Part shown: positions 55,989 through 64,000 of the stretch, in pieces
How the letters are laid out: each line of letters opens with the position of its first letter
Numbering within the stretch: position 1 is the stretch's first letter
NCBI RefSeq assembly: GCF_032854445.1
Contig: NC_088298.1
Span: forward strand, 16,695,976-16,759,975
Direction: 5' to 3'
DNA length: 64,000 bases
Source of the DNA: Liolophura sinensis
Lineage: Eukaryota; Mollusca; Polyplacophora; Chitonida; Chitonidae
Notes under the pieces: generated by a model
The model's database searches: none
Told to the model about the DNA's origin: nothing
What the model saw: only the letters and a program-made list of their open reading frames with translations
Translations under genes and position numbers: made by a program

Positions 55989-56215
55989 CCTCTGTGGCCA
56001 CAGCGCAATGACCAAAGAGCAGCCCATTAATGCGGTCGCTGTGAGTTCAAATCTAGCTCATACTGGCTTCCTCTCAGGCCGTACGTACTAAGATCTGCCA
56101 ACAACCTGCAGGGGGTGGTGGATTTCCCTCAGGCTCTGGCCGGTTTACTCCCACCACAATGCTGGCCGCCGCTGTATAGTGAAATATTCTTGAGTAGAGC
56201 GTAAAACATAAATTA
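55987..56215 (+). mobile_element. SINE-A abutting the palindrome, A box deleted
   Basis: GGCCTCTGTGGCCACAGCGC lacks the CTCAGTCGGTTAGCGCGCTA part of the head. GCGGTCGCTGTGAGTTCAAA (B-box region), GGCCGTACGTACTAAGATC, GCTGGCCGCCGCTGTATAG and AGTAGAGCGTAAAACATAAA follow. Confidence 0.9.
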
Positions 56216-58599
56216 AGACTTATACGCTGCTAATATGACTAATAAATGATCCTAATGCAAAGATCTGAACCACTGATCGACCACCAGACCGATTGACAGA
56301 CAGACGGGTACAGCTAATCATAGACATTCTTCTGACATCTGAAAAGAAAACTTACGCCCAGCGTATCGTGTGCATGGATATTAAAGGTGAAGAAACAATA
56401 AAAATGATGCCAGAATCAGATGAAAGAGCCATAAATGTTCACTGCTAATATGGTGTTCATTATTTCTTTCCATCTATTCTTTCAGGAGAAAAAGTATTTG
56501 AAAATGCTGTTGCATGATAGGTATTTAGGAGCACAACGAAAGGTACTCCCAAATACCCACCATACAAAAAAATTATTTCTTTTCCTCTTTCAGACAGATC
56601 GAAAAGAAATTGAAAATCATATTGACAACTTACTTTTCCCACTCTTTCATCTGAACTTCATGTAAGTTTTTTGTTTCCTCCACCTTTAAAACTCATCACT
56701 GCGGTTTGTACACTATATATTCGAGACGTTCACAATTATTTGTTGTTGTTGCTGTCCACCTGGGACTTATATCCGTGTGCGAGGACTAACGAATTCTTGT
56801 TGTGTCTTTCGATTTCCCCGTTGGCTTTCCGCTATTTGATATTTTATAGCGCTGACGCACTTGTCAGTAGTATCAGAATATCAAATTTGTTTAATGATCA
56901 AAACAGGCTTTGATGAAGAATTCATCTGAACTTTATCGGTGTAAGTTGCTTACCCACACCCAAAAATGTGAAATGTAGCATTATCAAAGTTATGTATAAC
57001 ATTTAAATTTTAAAACATAAGCAAAACATTTCAGTATTTTCCATTTAGCCTCCAGACAGATGGTCATAAGCACAAATAAAATACTAATAATATATAATAT
57101 TGGCCAGCAATACTACAAGTTCGGTGAGAGAGTGCTTGGTCGAATAACGGTTTATTAATATGATTGAAAATTATTATCACTTGGCTTTTGGAAAATTCCC
57201 ATGCCTTGATAGTTTCCATTGTCAACACTTGATGAGACGAAAACGGTCACATAAACAAATAATAGATTGTTAATAGCTGATAAGTAGCATTGGCACGCCA
57301 ATAATCTGGAGGACTTTCTTGAAGCTCATTAACCAATCCACCAGGTGGTCACTCAAGCACAGAATCCCCATGAGCTAGCCGTGCGAAAATACAGTTTGTT
57401 ATATCACGCCGGTATAGCACTTTTCCGCATGCGATATGTATCCAACCAAAACTTCCCACCCCCACCCCCTGCCCCAGTAGAATTGCCACCATCCTTTTCA
57501 GGTCGAGGAAACTTGCTGTCGGGGAATTCTAAATAAAAGGTTGAGGCCTTATCAAACACAATGCATGGGTTAACCTTTTAGATATGTAAGTGCTACTAGT
57601 GCAATCGGGTTTCGCGGGATCTTTCAGGGACACTAAAGTGGTTGTGTTTTTTAAGTCAGCCCTCAAATTTATCTAGGGGCAGTATTTCCCCTACGTTTAA
57701 ATGTTTTGTGCAAGTCTCACCAAGATGACAGCAAATAGTTTTTCCAGAACGTCTTTGGTGTAATTTTATCTCTTCTGTCATTTCTTTGTGCTGATTCCGT
57801 AATGCTCTCCAACGCAACAAGGTTGTTTAGTGGTTGAACAAACAAACTTGTTTTTTCTTTATGAAATTGGGAACCTATTCCCACATAACGTTGACTCGGC
57901 TCCGAAGCTGATCAGACCATTTTTCTCTTTTAACACATGAGTACTACCTTACCAGCTTGCCCGTAAAAAGGTGATTGCAAAGGCAGAAATTAGTTCACTA
58001 CCTTGACCCTTGTTACCTCCCCTGTTCTAACAACATGGACACAGAACCTCATTACAACTTCCATTTTTCGGTAGGGAAAAACTACGAATGTAATCCTGTG
58101 TATTTTAGGATGTAAAGTCTTTTTTTGCTGCCAGTCGGCCGTTTTTGGTGTACAGGTGCATGATTGGTATCAAAATGATGGAAATTGTCTAGGCTCTGGG
58201 CAGGTATGAGTTTTAATGATGAAAGTTTGAAATTCGGGGCGAGAGGACACAAGGAGAACAGGTGGTGATGAGGCTGCGAGTGACGTCCCCTTGACGTTGT
58301 TAGACACCCCTTCCAGCTGCTGATATAGAAAGGTCCAGATTTTGACGGTCAATCTATGTCAAGATTTTTATGGCTTCTTTCTCACAGGCTTGGCCAGGTA
58401 TGCACCAAAGCTTATTGGCCAAGGAATGTTTGGGACTGAGCTACAGCGCTAAACGTTAACATTGTCGCTTATGGAAAACTAATGAGGGTCTGTGGCCGCA
58501 TGCGGTGCAATACTGATCACGGCCATTGCTCTTGCCGCTGTTCCATTGGGTGAGATACTCTTTAGGTAAACGCGCTAAATTCAAATGTTTAAGTGCTAT
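56216..58599. other. 2.4 kb without recognisable gene
   Basis: A short imperfect hairpin, GGTATTTAGGAG with CTCCCAAATACC, lies at about 56519-56556. No ORF is recognised. Confidence 0.45.
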
Positions 58600-58615
58600 G
58601 GAGAGCGCAATGGGT

Positions 58616-58910
58616 TGATGGCTCATATGACGACGAAGGAATCCTTAGGGTGCATGTACGTGTAATGTGCCTCCTTGTTGCAGGACAGATTTCCACTGCT
58701 CTTTTATCTAATTCTGCTTCGCTGAGACGACTTACAAGTAAGTCGAGCCATATACTGATACGGGTCAACCAGTCGCTGTACTATCCCCTTTATGGTGAAC
58801 GTCAAGCGAGTAAACTTCCACTTTTTAAGTCTTAGGTATGACTCGACCCAGGATTGACTCTGGATCTAACGCTCCCGAAGCGGACGCTCAACCAACCAGC
58901 ATGAAGTTAA
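58616..58910 (-). mobile_element. SINE-B (type 2), inverted
   Basis: GGCTCATATGACGACGAAGG, GTGCCTCCTTGTTGCAGG, CGGGTCAACCAGTCGCTGTA and GACTCGACCCAGGATTGACT parallel 52400-52670. The 3' TTAAGTACGACG end is missing. Confidence 0.88.
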
Positions 58911-58994
58911 GATGCTACCTGTTCCGGTTGCAACCGCTTGGGAATTCTCCCGTAAAAACATTAATGTATCACCTGTGCTATGAGAGTGCGTCTC

Positions 58995-59190
58995 GTGTGG
59001 GAATATAGGCCTATAGGCCGGATATGTAGGCCTAGGTAAACATGAAGGGTGATACAATCATGCCAACCGCAAGAAATGTAATTCATACAGTCTTGTGTGG
59101 GAATATAGGCCTATAGGCCGGATATGTAGGCCTAGGTAAACATGAAGGGTGACACAACCATGCCAACCGCAAGAAATGTAATTCATACAG
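58995..59190 (+). repeat. recent 100-bp tandem duplication
   Basis: Positions 58995-59094 recur at 59095-59190 with an exact 100-bp offset, for example GAATATAGGCCTATAGGCCG at 59001 and 59101. About three mismatches are seen (GATACAATCA versus GACACAACCA, and the first bases). Confidence 0.96.
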
Positions 59191-60261
59191 TTGCTCTGCC
59201 TTCAGGTAGGGAAGAATGCGCAACATGAGCAACGTTATCCAAACTCGCACACCTTCAAACAGTCCACCTGTATGGATTGAAGGAAGTTAAATTCTACGCT
59301 TCTTGCTATGTTAATGACGACTTGTTTTCGTTTCAAGAACAAATGGGTCACGGGTGTATGATAAAACGATGGTACTGATGGTCGTCCATTATCAGTGATG
59401 GATTACACCATTGCCTCCATCCATAAATAGCTGACCTGTTTGCGACAACGAGGCTGACATGATTTTAAGAAATAGTTACCAGCAGCCAATAAAAAAGCTA
59501 CCTCAGAAGCGATGTCGGTGATGTGTACTTGATCTTACATGTCAATCGGATCAAGCGTCAGCAAACAAGAAAAAAAAAAACAACACATAGGCCGCTGTAA
59601 TTTTAGCTTCTAGACATCATTGATATCCTCGAAGGACTTGATTATGTCTAACTCAGGAGATCATGTTTTTTTTCTGAAAACGGCTCTTTCTTTTAAGTTT
59701 TATACAGAATTTCAGAGGATTCGATTCGTGTGAAGATATAATCTCACATCGATATTTGAAAGCTAAAGGCCAATGTCATAACCTACTCAACCGTGTTCTA
59801 ATATTTATTTATTCCATTAACATCGTATTTAGGAATTGAAAAAATCTGGAAAGCCTTGGGAAACACCGATTTTGAGTTTTGCACAAGGCAGCCTGCAACA
59901 GATTCTTTCCTCGTCAAATGTGAGAATTTAGTAAGAAAAAAAAGAATTTTCGTAATTACATTTCATGAAGTAATTTCTTCAAGATTTATTTAATATTTGG
60001 CACAAAAAGCGAATGACAAACTTACAAGCTTTACCGATACAGCTATATACAAACAGCCAAAAAAATTCTCTTTAGAATTAGGAAAAACGTTAATTTTAGG
60101 TTGTTTTTTGTGAAACAATATAAAGCGTTGCTAAATCTGACACTTAAGAGTGTAACGGTCACTTAAAGGAAATTAAAATTTTGGCAATGATGGTGGACTA
60201 AGCATCCCCGAGGCCAGGTCCTTTGTTTTAATGTTATTGTGTTTTATTGCCTATGGGCATG
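59191..60261. other. 1.1 kb without recognisable gene
   Basis: No supported feature. Poly-A runs at 59570-59580 and 59935-59942. Confidence 0.45.
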
Positions 60262-60388
60262 TAGCTGACTACTATTTATGCGTTGGAATAAAATCTTAGG
60301 AGTCCGTATTTCACCGGATGTGTGTAAACATTTGCCAGCTATCACGCTGTTGTCGCTGCCTTTATTATTCTCTCTATGGTGTATGTCT
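60262..60388 (-). repeat. repeat C, inverted 5' half
   Basis: TGACTACTATTTATGCGTTG, TATTTCACCGGATGTGTGTA, GCCAGCTATCACGCTGTTGT, TTATTCTCTCTATGGTG. Head end only. Confidence 0.8.
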
Positions 60389-60429
60389 TAATCATACTAG
60401 AGGCAGATAATGTGTTATGCGTAGCTCTG

Positions 60430-60720
60430 TGAATGTCACGCGCTGTTTAATATCGTGTTCACCAAAGAAACAGCTAATATCCATGCATCAGTTTTCGTCT
60501 ACGATGATATGGACAAGATAACCCATTCACCACGATGATTAACATTTCGTTCAAAGTCTTGTTCTTTAAAATCTGTACAGTAGAAGATAATAAAGAATTA
60601 AACGTATTCTAGCTAACGTCTTTTCTGTGCAATATTATTCCAAAGGCAAAAATGGAATTTACGTTTTAGTGTTTGATGTTATTTGCCTACTGTTCGGTAA
60701 AAAAGCTGACTGATAGATTG
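60430..60720 (+). repeat. repeat L, copy 2
   Basis: ACGATGATTAACATTTCGTT, TTGTTCTTTAAAATCTG, TTTAGTGTTTGATGTTATTT and TACTGTTCGGTAAAA align with 54700-55045. Only a single CATCAGTTTTCGTC is present. Confidence 0.7.
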
Positions 60721-61593
60721 ACTGATTGACATGTGGGGCTATAGGGAACTGCCCGTGGAGATTAATTTGATTCCATGTAAGCGGCGTAATCAACTTTTGG
60801 TTCCAACCTTACAAGGATTGTTGTGCCAGCTGGTGCCGTACTTCTCGTGTACTACAAGAAAATACTGATGAATCCGGCTTGCACCCGATTCGCCATCGTG
60901 CGCAAAAAAAAAACAACAAAAAACAAAACCTGTTTAGCTATTAACAGAGGGTATAGATATTGACAGAAGGCAAACTGGCCCCCTGTAATAGACCTGACAA
61001 CATCACATCTCTTAAATAAATTAGGCAAAAATTATGCATTTAATTTCACTTGTACATTGATTACTGTTACATGTGTATCCAGACCAAGTAACTGTCATCC
61101 ACGCGACATTATGTAGCTTGGCCAAATAACTGGTAAGATATGCGGAGGTCAGAGTTTTTTGTGTCGACATGCCATCGTGCAGATGACTGAACAAGTGCAG
61201 ATGTTCAGCAAAGACGGGAAAATGGGTTAAATCCTCACAACAGCGCATGGCTGTCTTTGAGTTCATTGTCCCGGTTTCAAGGCTCTGGCAAATCCTCTCT
61301 TTTTTTTTCCTCGGATCAGATGCTTTGTTTGACATTTGATACAATCACGAGTTGGACAAATGAGCTTTCAAAGAAGATTAATCTTTTGAAGTATTCATAT
61401 TTCGTGCCATAACGTCAAACTGTTGTTTTGTTTGAAAACGGAGATTTTATGGAGCTCTACTACTTTGATAATGTGAAATAATGAAAGGCCACGTGCTTAT
61501 GATATCTCAAAGTTCACAGGGCAAACATCAGCACAGATCAAACAGAATATAATGCAGCGAAACTTGTGCTGGCTAGAGCCATTATACTCCAGT
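60721..61593. other. unannotated gap
   Basis: A minus-strand ORF at 61021-61344 has no recognisable family or splice context. No gene supported. Confidence 0.4.
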
Positions 61594-61790
61594 GTTGAAT
61601 TAGATCGCCATGCTCGATCCATGCACAGTTGCAATCAAAGTGCAACTGAGATATACATTTTATCATCGACAACTTACTGTATATACTAGCATGGTACACG
61701 ATTTGAATACAGATTTCACTAAGTCGCCTAGAACATACCTTCCGTCTTTCCAACATCATTGAAAACGGTTGACTGCTTCTCTTTGCCCGT
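61594..61790 (+). repeat. repeat J, copy 3 (uninterrupted)
   Basis: TTGAATTAGATCGCCATGCT, CTGAGATATACATTTTATCA, then ACACGATTTGAATACAGATT. It lacks the 240-bp mariner-like insertion found in copy 2 and so serves as the empty site. Confidence 0.82.
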
Positions 61791-63284
61791 TAATGATTAC
61801 TGCAGTCTATTGGTTTTACACCAACGTTTTATCCCATGGTTACGGCGAATCACGGGAACTAGCAAAGGCATCTAAATAACGATTTAAGATGCCATATCCT
61901 AAAAATTTGGGGCAAAAATCCATATTCGTTAATGAATTTGCTGTATTTACCAAGAACAGATTATTGACTTTCAGTAAATATGAGACTTTGTCTGGAATGC
62001 CCTGATGTTACATGCACGATTTATAGTGTTAAGTTGGTTCTAAAGTTTGAACAAACTTTTAAAATTATGCGACCGGCTTAATAAATTTTAGGAAAATTAT
62101 TAGCCTACCGATTATGAACGGTAGCACGTCCATAGAAGAGGTTGATATTTAGCGAAAGATAATTGTTAGGGCCATTCTAAAATAATAGCAAACCCTCTAT
62201 TGGACTTGCGCATATCGCCTCTTTTTCGGTATAGTTCCTGAATCCTGATTTTATTTGATATAGTCTCCATTACAAGTACGGTTTTGAGCTTAAAATCCAA
62301 ATTATGACTAGTATGCACGCACATGCGTACTTTACTATCGGAAATATTAGAGCAATATTTTCTAGATTCTATCGTCTATCACATCTATTCTCTTTGAACT
62401 TTTGAATCAGGGAGGCCAACAATATATCAAGTAAGTCCGCAAAAGGTGGGTAGGGATACCTGTATTGTATTACAGTCAACAGACAGCATATATTCCATGA
62501 ATATAGCTGGACGAGCAGCATGTTTTTAATCAGTGCCATTGAGAAGCCACGCTCATCTAAGCAGGGTATGTCTTAGGTACACAAGCCTACGAACCACAAA
62601 GAAACCGGGTAAAAATTTAATTAGAGACGCAGCCTATGAATATTGTCTTCTAGCATAATAGTTACCCTTTGTACCCTTACCTGACAATGGACAGGCGACT
62701 TGTGTTTGAGATCACGTCCATTAATCGCCACTGAATGTCCAGAGCTCTTGCCTGGACAAAGTTGATTGTTTCCGTGCATTCCTATTTAAACACGCCGACG
62801 TTTGATGTACCCAGAGCGTTTCTCTACACCTCTTCAGAGAGTTGATTACTTCCCCTTGGGTCGACACCTGAGGTTTACCTATGTAAATGGGATGAAATGA
62901 AACTATAAGAACAAAGACAGAATCTCCCTGATCCTATAGAAAGACTTTTCTTGTGTACTTCGCAGCGCTCTTTTTTTTCTTTTTTACCTACAATGATCTG
63001 ATTTATTTTGAAAACCATCGTTCACGTACTGGTCGCTACTCTTGCATACTTTGTTACATTTTTAATTGCTTCATTGCTGATGTGGCTTTTTGCCTTTGCT
63101 AATATCTGACGTATTATTTCTGGTCCGCAACCCACATCACTTCAGCCCCGCTTAACTGGTGCCGTACTTTTAAACATCTGTTGTATGACTATTCGGGTTT
63201 TATGTTCGGGTTTTCGCTACCTCAAGGAAACAGGCCCATTAGACTACTGACAAAAATCCCTAACTACAGTCTATTTCTTTTACC
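61791..63284. other. 1.5 kb without recognisable gene
   Basis: No supported ORF or repeat. Confidence 0.45.
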
Positions 63285-63422
63285 GAGTTGCCTATATTCA
63301 GCTGTCTCTATAATCAGCCATACTCGCTACCAAAATTGCCGTTAGTCATTGACATGTAACAACACAAGCGCTACACATCGATATGTTTGAAGTCCATATT
63401 ATTTCAAAGATAATGAAATTAG
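63285..63422 (+). repeat. solo arm of the foldback element
   Basis: CCTATATTCAGCTGTCTCTA, CTCGCTACCAAAATTGCC, GTTAGTCATTGACATGTAAC, CGATATGTTTGAAGTCCAT match the left arm at 45740-45840. No inverted partner follows. Confidence 0.8.
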
Positions 63423-63777
63423 AGCATGTTTTCCAGTGTATAATGTTAAACTACATAAATCTTGTTTCGTCACCACGAAGTCACTGGTAAGCCCATGTGG
63501 CACGATCATATGTACACACCGTGTGTTTTGTTTTAAAACAAAAAACCTAAAGGTGTAAAATTAATTTCCTCTTTTGCATGATATATTTTCTTTTATCCCA
63601 TTCATTTTATGTATCACATCTTTTTTGGCCTTTCATCACCTTGTTCGAACAATTACTTTATCCAATAAAACACACTTATTGAAAGCTTGTCCCACAGAAA
63701 TACCCTCATCCGGAACTGGATCGTGAGAAAATAGGACATTATCTCCAATTTGCCAGGTGATCTTGTTAATTACATCT

Positions 63778-63838
63778 TTATTTATTTTACTGGCGTTTTA
63801 CGCCGTACTCGTGAATATTTCACTTATACGACGGCGTC
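63778..63838 (-). mobile_element. SINE-A tail fragment, inverted
   Basis: TTATTTATTTTACTGGCGTT, TTACGCCGTACTCGTGAATA, TTTCACTTATACGACGGCGT, then unrelated sequence. Confidence 0.9.
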
Positions 63839-64000
63839 AACCAAATTATCTTCTACAGCGTGAACTATGATTCATTCAATCTTTACTGACTAACTGTCGA
63901 ACTCAAACAATGTGTGCTCAGTACTCAATTTCATATGTGAAAGAACCCACAGCGCTCGGAGCGAACCGAGCATGTGGCGAATAACTGACTAACTTCCCTA
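63839..64000. other. window end, no feature
   Basis: Nothing recognised. Confidence 0.4.

Noticed and set aside
56519-56556. Hairpin as a terminator or microRNA precursor
   Set aside because: A 12-bp stem with a mismatch and a 14-base loop is too short to support either.
61021-61344. 107-codon minus-strand ORF as a gene
   Set aside because: No family resemblance and no supporting signals.

Overview
This window looks like AT-rich, gene-poor nuclear DNA from an invertebrate animal, most plausibly a marine mollusc. That placement is an inference from the repeats. There are no operons, ribosome binding sites or densely packed ORFs. There are about 25 copies of a tRNA-derived SINE with a (TAAA)n tail, a second tRNA-derived SINE family of a kind I associate with molluscs, Penelope-like retroelement remains, and the end of a Tc1/mariner-type element. 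Family labels used here (SINE-A, SINE-B, repeats C, D, G, J, K, L) are mine. Most of the sequence carries no recognisable gene.

Layout. 1-2.6 kb: a minus-strand LTR-retrotransposon gag fragment between perfect 70-bp inverted repeats, plus an unidentified exon-like ORF. 4.7-5.4 kb: a Penelope-like GIY-YIG fragment split by a SINE with a clear target-site duplication. 7.0-7.6 kb: a TIR element flanked by TTAA. 9.3-10.9 kb: a second, broken Penelope-like element with reverse transcriptase and GIY-YIG parts. 12-26 kb: mostly unannotatable DNA with scattered SINE-A and repeat C. 26.9-28.7 kb: a possible small secreted peptide, a 28-unit 19-bp minisatellite with 57-bp higher-order structure, and a tandem array of repeat C. 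29-37 kb: SINE-rich DNA.

37.6-38.8 kb holds the best gene candidate. It is a minus-strand MAPEG/TMEM79-like membrane protein ORF interrupted by two compensating frame changes. Its last ~31 codons, including the stop, are repeated downstream about seven more times with a 93-bp period and a 280-bp higher-order period. 39-53 kb: a 20-bp minisatellite, repeat C copies, inverted SINE pairs, a 337-bp foldback element, and a 240-bp internally deleted mariner-like element inserted in an older repeat whose empty counterpart is also in the window. 53-64 kb: duplicated repeat pairs, a perfect 146-bp palindrome abutting a SINE, and a recent 100-bp tandem duplication.

Apart from the MAPEG-like gene I see no set of host genes that could act together. 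The window is best read as a record of transposition and local tandem or inverted duplication. No RNA gene, CRISPR array or bacterial-type regulatory feature is supported. All similarity statements come from reading the sequence by eye, so family names and boundaries of diverged repeats are approximate.
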